Assembly (NCBI RefSeq): GCF_013170805.1
Contig: NZ_CP051294.1
Span: 1-64,000 of the forward strand
Length of the DNA: 64,000 nucleotides
Direction: 5' to 3'
Source: Mesorhizobium sp. NZP2077
GTDB lineage: Bacteria > Pseudomonadota > Alphaproteobacteria > Rhizobiales > Rhizobiaceae
Made by a program: the position numbers and the translations under genes. Positions 1 to 7,133 of the stretch are shown here, one piece after another. Under the pieces are notes generated by a model. It made no database searches, was not told the origin of the DNA, and saw only the letters and a program-made list of their open reading frames with translations. The stretch's first letter is position 1. Each line of letters begins with the position of its first letter.

Positions 1-1203
1 ATGAATATATCCATGCGGCTGCCACGTTTCGAGTTCGATGACAAAATCCTCGAACAGGGCGCCGAGATTTCCCGGCGGTTGAACCAGCTTCGGATGGAGA
101 AGTTCCCGCCGAATGCGACTAAGACCCTGCGCACGTTCTCTATGGCGGAAGTCGCTCACTACCTCGGTGTCTCGCAAAACAATCTGAAGCGCCTTCACCT
201 TGAAGGCAAGGGACCCTTGCCCGACCAAAGTCCGTCCGGCCGGCGCTCCTATACGGCCACACAGATGTTGGAGCTTCGCCATTTCCTGGATCAGCATGGC
301 AGGACGGAGGTCAAGAAGTATGTCCCTCACCGCAAACCTGGCGACAAGCTCCAGGTGGTTGCGGTCGTCAACTTCAAGGGTGGCAGCGGCAAGACGACCA
401 CCGCAGCCCACCTCGCCCAGCATCTGGCGCTGACCGGCCACCGCGTCCTCGCTATCGATCTGGATCCGCAGGCGTCGCTGTCGGCACTGCACGGCTTCCA
501 GCCCGAGCTCGATCGCAATCTGTCGCTCTATGAAGCGATCCGGTATGACGAGGAGCGCAGATCGATTGCGGACGTGATCATACCGACGAATTTCCCCGGC
601 CTCGATATCATCCCCGCCAATCTCGAGCTGCAGGAATACGAGTACGACACGCCGCTGGCCATGCAGGACAAGACGTCGAATGCCGGCCGCCAGTTCTTCA
701 CGCGCATGGCCAAGGCGCTGTCGGAGGTCGACGACCGTTATGATGTTGTCGTGGTCGATTGCCCGCCCCAGCTTGGCTACCTGACGTTAACGGCGATGTC
801 GGCGGCAACGTCGGTTCTGATCACCGTCCATCCGCAGATGCTCGACCTGATGTCGATGAGCCAGTTTCTTCTCATGCTCGGCGGAATATTGAAGACCATC
901 AAGGCCGCCGGCGCCGCGATCGAGCTTGATTGGTTTCGCTACCTGATCACGCGCTACGAACCGACCGACATCCCGCAGGCGCAGATGGTCGGGTTCATGC
1001 AGTCCATGCTTGCCGGCCAGATTCTCGAAAACCCGATGTTGAAGTCGACGGCGATTTCCGATGCGGGTCTGACCAAGCAGACACTCTACGAGGTGGAGAA
1101 GTCGGCTTTTACACGTTCGACATACGATCGCGCGCTGGAGTCGCTCGACGCGGTGAACGCCGAAATCGTCACCCTCATCCATCGTGCTTGGGGACGGTCA
1201 TGA
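1..1203 (+). CDS. repA: Plasmid partitioning protein RepA (ParA-type ATPase)
   Basis: This is the partition ATPase of a repABC replicon. It moves plasmid copies apart together with RepB and the centromere, and it represses the repABC operon. Residues 45-100 form a MerR-like helix-turn-helix region that contains AEVAHYLGVSQ. A ParA/MinD ATPase domain follows, with the deviant Walker A KGGSGKTT at 126-133 and a Walker B-like DCPPQLG near 253. The length of 400 aa is normal for the family. The window begins exactly on the ATG, so the promoter, the ribosome binding site and any upstream in-frame start are not visible. The gene is followed after 76 bp by repB in the usual order. The identification is secure; I cannot assign the incompatibility group. 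Confidence 0.96.
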   Translation: MNISMRLPRFEFDDKILEQGAEISRRLNQLRMEKFPPNATKTLRTFSMAEVAHYLGVSQNNLKRLHLEGKGPLPDQSPSGRRSYTATQMLELRHFLDQHGRTEVKKYVPHRKPGDKLQVVAVVNFKGGSGKTTTAAHLAQHLALTGHRVLAIDLDPQASLSALHGFQPELDRNLSLYEAIRYDEERRSIADVIIPTNFPGLDIIPANLELQEYEYDTPLAMQDKTSNAGRQFFTRMAKALSEVDDRYDVVVVDCPPQLGYLTLTAMSAATSVLITVHPQMLDLMSMSQFLLMLGGILKTIKAAGAAIELDWFRYLITRYEPTDIPQAQMVGFMQSMLAGQILENPMLKSTAISDAGLTKQTLYEVEKSAFTRSTYDRALESLDAVNAEIVTLIHRAWGRS

Positions 1204-1211
1204 CGGCTGAC

Positions 1212-1268
1212 TTTACGGCAGTAAAAACCGGCAATTATGTCTGTAAAAGCAGATCGCTGACCGCGATC
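1212..1268. promoter_or_regulatory. repA-repB spacer with two palindromes (candidate RepB sites)
   Basis: The 76 bp spacer holds TTTAC-ggca-GTAAA at 1212-1225 and GATCGC-tgacc-GCGATC at 1252-1268. In repABC plasmids the centromere (parS) recognised by RepB is a palindrome near or within the operon, and the position varies. I found no match to the GTT-N10-AAC type parS I remember for other rhizobial plasmids, so either palindrome could be the site or neither. This assignment is an inference from symmetry and position only. Confidence 0.3.
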
Positions 1269-1279
1269 GGAGACGAATA

Positions 1280-2245
1280 ATGGCGCGCAGGGACATCTTC
1301 GGCAGTGTTTTAGGCCCGGCCCCGTCAGTGGCTGATGCCCAAGATGTGTCGGGCTATGCCGTTCGGGGTGCGTCGCGCTCGATCATGCAGTCGTTCGAGG
1401 AGCTCTCCAAGAGTTCGGTCGTCGATCTCGATCCGGCGATGGTGGACGCCTCGTTCGTCGCCGACCGGCTAGACGAGGACGATGAGGCGTATCAGGAGTT
1501 GTTCCAGGCAATTCGGGAGAGGGGCCAGGATTCTCCGATCCTGGTCAGGCCGCATCCGGAGGACTCAGGGCGCTTCCAGACTGTCTTTGGTCATCGCCGC
1601 GTCAAGGTTGCGCGTCAGCTGGGCAGGCCAGTGCGCGCTGTCGTCAAGAAGATGGGCGATGAGGACCATGTCATCGCGCAAGGCCAGGAGAATGCCGCCA
1701 GGGCCAATCTGTCCTTCATTGAAAAGACGCTGTTTGCCGACCGCATTCTCAAACGCGGTCACACGGCCGACACGGTGAAGTCGGCCTTGGCGCTCGATGA
1801 CACGACCTTCTCGAAGATGCGCTCGGTGACCAGCAATGTTCCCGAACAGGTCATCGTGGCGGTTGGCGCCGCCAAGGCCGTCGGCCGGGACAGATGGTGG
1901 CAGCTGGCCAAGCTCATGGAGCATCCGGGCAACGCGGGTAGGGCGGCCGACTATGTAAAAAGCGCGGAGTTCTCTCAGCCAGACAGCGATGCACGATTTG
2001 CGGGTCTCTTCGCCTTTCTGAGTGCTTCGGAAGGGCGCCCGCCGGCGGCGGCCACGACAAAGGAAAAGGCCTGGTCTCCGCAGGACAGGTCCGTGCGAGC
2101 CAAGATCACCGACACTGGAAAAGTGTTCACGCTTGCCTTGAAGGCCAGGGAAGCCTCGCCATTCGGTGCGTTCATAGCCGAGAGGCTGGACGAGCTTTTC
2201 GTAGCATTCCGGCAATCGGAAATGTCGAAGAAAACGGGAGACTGA
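1280..2245 (+). CDS. repB: Plasmid partitioning protein RepB (ParB-like)
   Basis: This is the ParB-family centromere-binding protein of the repABC partition system. It works with RepA ATP hydrolysis for segregation and co-represses the operon. The ParB N-terminal nuclease-like fold (about residues 50-125) contains the conserved GHRRVKVARQLG stretch (box II), with QGQENAARANLS next to it. The helix-turn-helix region follows, around the segment DTVKSALALDDTTFSKM. The length of 321 aa is usual. The ATG at 1280 lies just after the inverted repeat of the repA-repB spacer. The stop is followed by the 150 bp region that encodes the antisense RNA and the repC leader. Confidence 0.95.
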   Translation: MARRDIFGSVLGPAPSVADAQDVSGYAVRGASRSIMQSFEELSKSSVVDLDPAMVDASFVADRLDEDDEAYQELFQAIRERGQDSPILVRPHPEDSGRFQTVFGHRRVKVARQLGRPVRAVVKKMGDEDHVIAQGQENAARANLSFIEKTLFADRILKRGHTADTVKSALALDDTTFSKMRSVTSNVPEQVIVAVGAAKAVGRDRWWQLAKLMEHPGNAGRAADYVKSAEFSQPDSDARFAGLFAFLSASEGRPPAAATTKEKAWSPQDRSVRAKITDTGKVFTLALKAREASPFGAFIAERLDELFVAFRQSEMSKKTGD

Positions 2246-2251
2246 AACCGC

Positions 2252-2306
2252 AAAAGAAAAAGGCCCCCGAACGTCGCCGTCGCGGAAGCCCTTCTCGGTC
2301 TGTAGC
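2252..2306 (-). ncRNA. Counter-transcribed RNA of the repABC operon (incA-type)
   Basis: repABC plasmids encode a short antisense RNA between repB and repC that blocks RepC synthesis and sets incompatibility. On the minus strand here there is a consensus -35 TTGACA (2336-2341), exactly 17 bp, then a -10-like GATTCT (2313-2318). This predicts a start near 2306. The transcript runs into a G/C-rich hairpin whose arms are 2283-2290 and 2262-2269, followed by a T-rich run opposite 2252-2261, a good intrinsic terminator. The predicted product of about 55 nt matches the size known for these RNAs. Promoter, spacing, terminator and position all agree, but the 5' end is an estimate. Confidence 0.82.
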
Positions 2307-2399
2307 AAGCTGAGAATCGCACTTCCCCGAATCACTGTCAAGAGTCGTGGCGCCGTTTCGGCGAGCAGGTTTCTTTTGCCTTCTTGAAAGGTGAGGGAA

Positions 2400-3605
2400 A
2401 TGGAGAGTGGGTTTGCGACGACGCCCTTTGGGCGGCGGCCGATGACGCTTGCCTTGGTGAAAGCCAACGCGGCGTCACGGCAAATACCGGAAGGGGAAGT
2501 CGTTGAAAAATGGCAGGTCTACCGGTGGCTCTGCGAGGGCAAGTCGATCGTGGGCGTCGGCGATCGCGCCCTAGCCGTGCTGAGCGGGCTGTTGACGTTC
2601 TATCCGGACGATCAGATCAGCGAGGAAAACGGCTTGATGGTCTTCCCGTCGAACGCGCAGCTGTCGCTGCGGGCGCATGGCATGGCCGATTCCACGCTGC
2701 GCCGGAACCTGGCGGAGCTGGTGAGCTGCGGTCTCATCATCCGCCGAGACAGCGCCAACGGCAAACGATTTGCCCGCAAAGGGCAGGGCGGGGCGGTCGT
2801 GGAGGCCTTCGGGTTCTCTCTGGCTCCGCTGCTGACCAGGGCCGCGGAGTTTCAGCAGGCAGCCGACCAGGTTCGGGCGGACAATCGGGCGCTAAAACTG
2901 ATGCGGGAACGCATCACGCTGCACCGCCGCGACATCCACAAGCTGGTCGAGGCCGCCGTCGAGGAGGATGTGCCCGGGGATTGGGGAACCATCTGGAGGC
3001 GCTTCCGGGCGATTGTGGACGCAATTCCGCGACGGGCAGGGCTGGCGGAGCTGGAGAGAATCGTAAGCGAACTGGTCGATGTGCACAATGTGGTGGACAA
3101 GCTGCTGGAAAGCTTCACGAATACCAAGAATTCTAGCGGCAATGAGTCCCAAAACGAGCGGCAGCAATCTGATTCAAACACAGACTCCACTTTTGTATTT
3201 GAACCGGCTTTCGAGAAAAGCAGGGCCGAGGCCGAGCCAAGGCAGGGAACCGATGAGAAGCTGAAAAGCTATCCGATAGGGCTGGTGCTAAAAGCGTGCC
3301 CCGAAATTTCAGACTATGCGGTGCACGGGATCGGGAACTGGCGCGATTTGATGATTACCGCGGCCCAGGTGAGAGGCTACCTTGGTATTTCGCCCTCGGC
3401 ATACGAGGAGGCTTGCCATGAAATGGGCCAGGAGGTCGCCGCCATTGTGATTGCCTGCATCTTGCAACGGGCCCAGCATATCAACTCGGCTGGCGGTTAT
3501 CTGCGGGTTTTGACCGAAAAGGCGAGGGCAGGGCAGTTTTCCGTCGGACCGATGCTGATGGCGGCACTAAAGGCGAATGGCTTGACGGCGAGAATGGCCG
3601 GATGA
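2400..3605 (+). CDS. repC: Replication initiator RepC
   Basis: RepC is the initiator of repABC plasmids. It is limiting for copy number and acts in cis at an origin inside its own gene. The N-terminal MESGFATTPFGRRPMTLA matches the start typical of RepC proteins, so I place the start at the ATG at 2400. A Shine-Dalgarno-like AGGTGAGG lies just upstream; a GTG at 2391 would add only three residues. The first about 160 residues carry the winged-helix replication domain (AQLSLRAHGMADSTLRRNLA region). The C-terminal part (GYLRVLTEKARAGQFSVGPML) is the conserved RepC C-terminal domain. The length of 401 aa is standard. Expression is expected to be controlled by the antisense RNA encoded just upstream. 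Confidence 0.95.
   Translation: MESGFATTPFGRRPMTLALVKANAASRQIPEGEVVEKWQVYRWLCEGKSIVGVGDRALAVLSGLLTFYPDDQISEENGLMVFPSNAQLSLRAHGMADSTLRRNLAELVSCGLIIRRDSANGKRFARKGQGGAVVEAFGFSLAPLLTRAAEFQQAADQVRADNRALKLMRERITLHRRDIHKLVEAAVEEDVPGDWGTIWRRFRAIVDAIPRRAGLAELERIVSELVDVHNVVDKLLESFTNTKNSSGNESQNERQQSDSNTDSTFVFEPAFEKSRAEAEPRQGTDEKLKSYPIGLVLKACPEISDYAVHGIGNWRDLMITAAQVRGYLGISPSAYEEACHEMGQEVAAIVIACILQRAQHINSAGGYLRVLTEKARAGQFSVGPMLMAALKANGLTARMAG
3105..3215. other. Putative oriV, AT-rich segment inside repC
   Basis: In studied repABC plasmids the replication origin is an AT-rich stretch in the middle of repC. Here the coding sequence becomes clearly richer in A and T than its surroundings at about 3110-3210, where the protein turns into a low-complexity N/S/Q/E/D linker between the two RepC domains. 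The call rests on position and composition; no repeats or DnaA boxes were identified. Confidence 0.4.
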
Positions 3606-3709
3606 GAAATGTGGGCGCCGTGTGCTTGACGACCATGTTGGGCGGTAGTTTAGACGCGCCGACGATGATGGATACGCACAGAGCGTCCATCACAGCGGCC
3701 GACGGTTTT

Positions 3710-3728
3710 CCTCCCCGGAGAGGGGAGG
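3710..3728 (+). terminator. Hairpin after repC (possible terminator)
   Basis: CCTCCCC (3710-3716), a 5-nt loop and GGGGAGG (3722-3728) form a perfect 7-bp stem about 105 bp after the repC stop. There is no T-run on either strand, so it is a weak candidate for an intrinsic terminator of the rep operon. The rest of the 280 bp spacer (3606-3885) shows no gene I can support. Confidence 0.35.
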
Positions 3729-3885
3729 GGCCGGGCCTTCGTCTTCGGTCGACTCCTTACCCGCGTAGGTTTTCGGGCTGCAGGAATCAGCGATCCTTTG
3801 ATCTGCGGATTACCTTCCAAGATTTCGAAAGGATTATCGTTCATTTTGTTCATGCGACAGGCGCAGCGCTTTTTGCCTATTTCCG

Positions 3886-4941
3886 TTGCCAAAAGCGCCG
3901 GCATGGCTGATCCTGCGGGCGATGATTCTGCGACCAAAGCCCTCCATATCTCACCACGCTACACTCTCCGGGGCCTGCTCAGCGGTGTCCGTCGGCGCGG
4001 TGCCGATCTGGCTTCGCCGAGCAATTCCGGAATCGCAAAGCCTTGCAGGGAAAGATGTTGAAGACGTCGCACTCGCCGCGGGTGCCGCCATCGGCGCGCT
4101 CGATGCGATGATCCGCCGGCAGGAGCGGTCGGCCGGCACCTGGCGGCAACGCTTGGCGCTTTCGGCGGCCGCGGCAACGTCGAGGCAGGCAGGCCGCGTC
4201 GAGGATGAAAGCGCCCTGCGCGACGCGGTGCTGCTCACGCGACCGGGCGACAATGTCGGGCCAGCTGGCAGGATGCTATTGGCCTGGCGTCGGCTGGCCG
4301 CAATGCCCGTGGAGAGACTGCTGACCGAGGCGAGCATCGGCGCAGTGCTGGATGACCTTGGTCTGGCGCATAATGACAAGGGCGTCAGCGACCTGACTGA
4401 CGAACTTCGGCAGATCGTCGCCGGTGAGGGGACGGTGGGAATGACGACTGGCGCCATCGTGCTCGCCGAACACCACGGCTTCGGGCGCGCCCTTGGGGCC
4501 TGGCTTGCCGACGCCCTGCTGGCTCAACAGCTAGGGTGGACACATGCAGTGCCGCTCTTGGGCACCGAGGCGGCTTTGGGCATCAATCCGCGCCCGCCGC
4601 GCCGCGCGAGTACCGTTGTTTCGGCAACAAGTATCGAGGGGGGCTCCGATCGGACGAAAAGCCTGCTCGCCGCTCAGGCGCGCGCTGCGCTGCGCGCTAT
4701 TGATCTTTCCGCTGAACTCGAGCGCCGCGCGGAGCGGCTGCTTGCTGTCGCGCCGAAACTCAGAGCCAAGGCGGCGGACGCTGTTGTCGACAAGCTCCTG
4801 TCCGACGATGCGATCGTTGCCTCGGAAAAGATCGCCGGCATGAGCGACCGTGGGCTGCGCCGCCTTTTCGACCGTTTGGTCGAACTCGGTGCCGCGCGTG
4901 AGCTATCCGGCCGTCCCACCTTCCGCATATACGGGCTGTGA
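3886..4941 (+). CDS. DUF1403 family protein
   Basis: This matches the DUF1403 family, a protein of unknown function found mostly on rhizobial plasmids. The family signature is visible: an alanine-rich helix (ALAAGAAIGALDAM), then TWRQRLALSAAAA, GRVEDESALRDA and GPAGRMLLAWRRLA. The C-terminal half ends in a winged-helix-like stretch (DRGLRRLFDRLVELGAARELSG). The start is uncertain: TTG at 3886 gives an N-terminus (PAWLILRA) that resembles family members, while an ATG at 3922 is the next option. It overlaps the scpB start in a GTGA arrangement, so the two are translationally coupled. The pairing with ScpB and the location beside repABC suggest a role in plasmid maintenance or segregation, but that is inference. 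Confidence 0.8.
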   Translation: MPKAPAWLILRAMILRPKPSISHHATLSGACSAVSVGAVPIWLRRAIPESQSLAGKDVEDVALAAGAAIGALDAMIRRQERSAGTWRQRLALSAAAATSRQAGRVEDESALRDAVLLTRPGDNVGPAGRMLLAWRRLAAMPVERLLTEASIGAVLDDLGLAHNDKGVSDLTDELRQIVAGEGTVGMTTGAIVLAEHHGFGRALGAWLADALLAQQLGWTHAVPLLGTEAALGINPRPPRRASTVVSATSIEGGSDRTKSLLAAQARAALRAIDLSAELERRAERLLAVAPKLRAKAADAVVDKLLSDDAIVASEKIAGMSDRGLRRLFDRLVELGAARELSGRPTFRIYGL

Positions 4942-5678
4942 GGACGATGGCGGAAGCGATGGGCAGGCGAGGAAAGGGGCAGCCAGACGGTCGATCAGGC
5001 GAACGCCTGTTTGATCGTGAGCTGGATCATCTGCCGCCGGAGGTGCGCTGGCGCGAATGGATGCATCGGGTCGAAGCAACCATCTTCGCCGCCAGCGAAC
5101 CGGTGGCACGCGAGACCTTGGCGCGTGTCGTCGGCAAGAGCTGCAGCATCGACCTCCTCATCGACGACATTCGCGAGGACCTGCGCGGCCGGCCCTATGA
5201 CCTGGTCGCGGTCGCCGGGGGCTGGAAACACCTGACTCGGCCGGCCTATGCCGACGCCATCCGTGCGGCGGTTGGTGGCAGTGAGAAGGCGGTCGACCTG
5301 ACGCAGCCCGAAGTGCTGGTGTTGATGTGCATCGCTTATTTCCAGCCAATCACGCGCGGAGAACTGTCTTCGTTCTTTGGGAAAGAAGTTTCGCGCGACC
5401 TCATCGGCCATCTGCGCGGGGCCGGCCTGATCGCTTCCGGTCCGCGTAGCCCGACGCCGGGCGCGCCCTACACGTATGTCACCACAAAAGAATTCCTGCT
5501 GGAGTTCGGGCTCGACACGCTGCGTGACCTTCCGGACTTCGAGGCGCTTGAGGATGCCGGGCTGCTGTCGAAGGAGAAGTTGCTGGCTGGGGATATTCTG
5601 GTCGGATTGACGAGCGGGGAGGACGACGACGGAGGGGACGAACCAGTGGCTGGCGTTGGTGAGGACCAAATGTCTTGA
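4938..5678 (+). CDS. scpB: Plasmid-borne ScpB-like segregation/condensation protein
   Basis: This is an ScpB-family protein, the winged-helix partner that joins ScpA and SMC in condensin complexes. The tandem winged-helix layout is recognisable: HRVEATIFAASEPVARETLARVV near the start, then LVAVAGGWKHLTRPAYADAI, LTQPEVLVLMCIAYFQPITR and YVTTKEFLLEFGLDTLRDLP. The last is the usual ScpB C-terminal motif. It has 246 aa with an acidic tail. The start is GTG 4938, overlapping the DUF1403 stop, or ATG 4947. There is no ScpA or SMC gene nearby, so it either uses chromosomal partners or has a plasmid-specific job with DUF1403. Confidence 0.85.
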   Translation: MRTMAEAMGRRGKGQPDGRSGERLFDRELDHLPPEVRWREWMHRVEATIFAASEPVARETLARVVGKSCSIDLLIDDIREDLRGRPYDLVAVAGGWKHLTRPAYADAIRAAVGGSEKAVDLTQPEVLVLMCIAYFQPITRGELSSFFGKEVSRDLIGHLRGAGLIASGPRSPTPGAPYTYVTTKEFLLEFGLDTLRDLPDFEALEDAGLLSKEKLLAGDILVGLTSGEDDDGGDEPVAGVGEDQMS

Positions 5679-5721
5679 GCGGGCCGCTGCTGGGTTGCGC
5701 CTTTACCGACAGGTGGTATCG

Positions 5722-5740
5722 CGATCAGGACGACTGATCG
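5722..5740. terminator. Inverted repeat between convergent genes
   Basis: CGATCAG-gacga-CTGATCG is a perfect 7-bp inverted repeat lying between scpB (plus) and the HNH gene (minus). A short TTT follows on the plus strand. It could be a weak bidirectional terminator; the evidence is symmetry and location only. Confidence 0.35.
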
Positions 5741-5862
5741 TTTGGCAGCCGATGATCGGGGTCATGAACGGCGATGCTGTCGCCTTCAACAAGATTGGCA
5801 GGAAAGATATTGATGCCCCGCCGGGACGACGCAGCAACGGAAATGCACGTTCTGTGGTCTGG

Positions 5863-6843
5863 CTACAACGTATGTGCGAGCCGGTGGGCCACCACGCGGT
5901 CCAAGAGTTCAGCGAAGCGGTTATTATCCTGGGCCATCTTCCAGAAATTCACGAAACGGCAGACGAGCTGAACATTGCCGATCGAATAGTGGCCGTAGCT
6001 GTCAATCCGGTCCGGAGAAACGAGCATATCGCTATCGTAATCGTCCTGTCCATGCAGATGCATCTCAAGGCCGGTGATGGCGCATTTCCCCTTCTGCTCC
6101 TCGTAGAGTTTGGCAAGATGAGCCTTCATCTCGGCCTCGGAACAATGGAGTTCCTTGTTCTTCAAGGTTTTGAAGACCCTCTGGCCGTTCGAATTCGCAA
6201 CCGCGCCCGTAATCGAGAGCATGAGGTTTGCGAGAGTTAGCTCATGCAGCGACACGCTCGATCCGAGGGTCTTCCCTGCGCCGAGGCGTTCTTCCCACTT
6301 TGGGCGCGAATGCCACGGAGTGAGGTCACCTCCGTCGATGAGGGCCTGTACATAGGCCTTCATATCCGCATTGGCGACGCTGAACATCGCTGCCATTGAG
6401 GAGATATAGTCCTTCGCCACGGGATGGATCGTCTTCCATGACAACGGCTTCATTTTCTTGTCATGGCGGGACCACTTGGTGACAGGCTTCGCGAGCATGA
6501 CACTGTCGGGATCGGAGTGATCAAAGACCGGATTGGCACTCGTCGTTTGAGCCCAATAGAGACTATCGCTGTTCCGGTCTCTGTGGAGCCAGAGATCGCC
6601 TTCGCTGCGCGTCAGGTCGTTACCTCGATTGAACCAGAGCGTCGCCCGACCTTTGACGTCGGCCTCTGAGTCGTCTTTGGCGGCGTCAGCTTTCGTAACT
6701 TCTAGATAACGGTCGTAGTCCCCTGCGCGCCACGGGTCGAAATAGGTCTTACCAAATTCGAGGGCTACAAGGTTCTCGCTGAGGCACCGAGACCAAAGGC
6801 TGTTTTCGTTCCCCGTCATGATGACATAGATTTTGCCTGCCAA
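5863..6843 (-). CDS. HNH endonuclease-like protein of unknown role
   Basis: The C-terminal about 90 residues resemble an HNH nuclease fold: KGKCAITGLEM, then SPDRIDSYGHYSIGNVQLVC and a following VN. This is the pattern of HNH proteins in which the second motif has the form DRID..GHY..GNVQLVC. Only one of the usual zinc cysteine pairs is obvious, so metal binding may be reduced. The N-terminal about 220 residues (YVIMTGNENSLWSRC onward) match nothing I can name and could be a DNA- or modification-reading module. The start is TTG at 6843 with a strong GGGGGAG just upstream. It stands alone on the minus strand, downstream of the AddAB-like pair. Restriction or defence is a reasonable guess from context, not shown. 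Confidence 0.6.
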   Translation of the reverse strand: MAGKIYVIMTGNENSLWSRCLSENLVALEFGKTYFDPWRAGDYDRYLEVTKADAAKDDSEADVKGRATLWFNRGNDLTRSEGDLWLHRDRNSDSLYWAQTTSANPVFDHSDPDSVMLAKPVTKWSRHDKKMKPLSWKTIHPVAKDYISSMAAMFSVANADMKAYVQALIDGGDLTPWHSRPKWEERLGAGKTLGSSVSLHELTLANLMLSITGAVANSNGQRVFKTLKNKELHCSEAEMKAHLAKLYEEQKGKCAITGLEMHLHGQDDYDSDMLVSPDRIDSYGHYSIGNVQLVCRFVNFWKMAQDNNRFAELLDRVVAHRLAHTL

Positions 6844-7133
6844 ATCGCTCCCCCAAATGTACCAGTCTTCATGCCTTTTACCGACGGCGTGCTGAGGCTC
6901 GGCCGACCAATCAATGCAGACATCTCATGCAAATGTATCTGTTGCTCTTCAAGTCCGCCCTCGTGGGGGTCTGGGGCAGAACTCGGCCAATCAGTGAGAT
7001 CACGGCAGCTGGTATTGAGCCTTAGCATTCGCCAGAAAAAAACCGAGAGGAGGCGGCAGATCGTCGATAACGGCGGCAAGCCCTCAATGCGTCGACCGTC
7101 GCTAAGCGTTGACGGCATGCACAGTCGCTCCAA

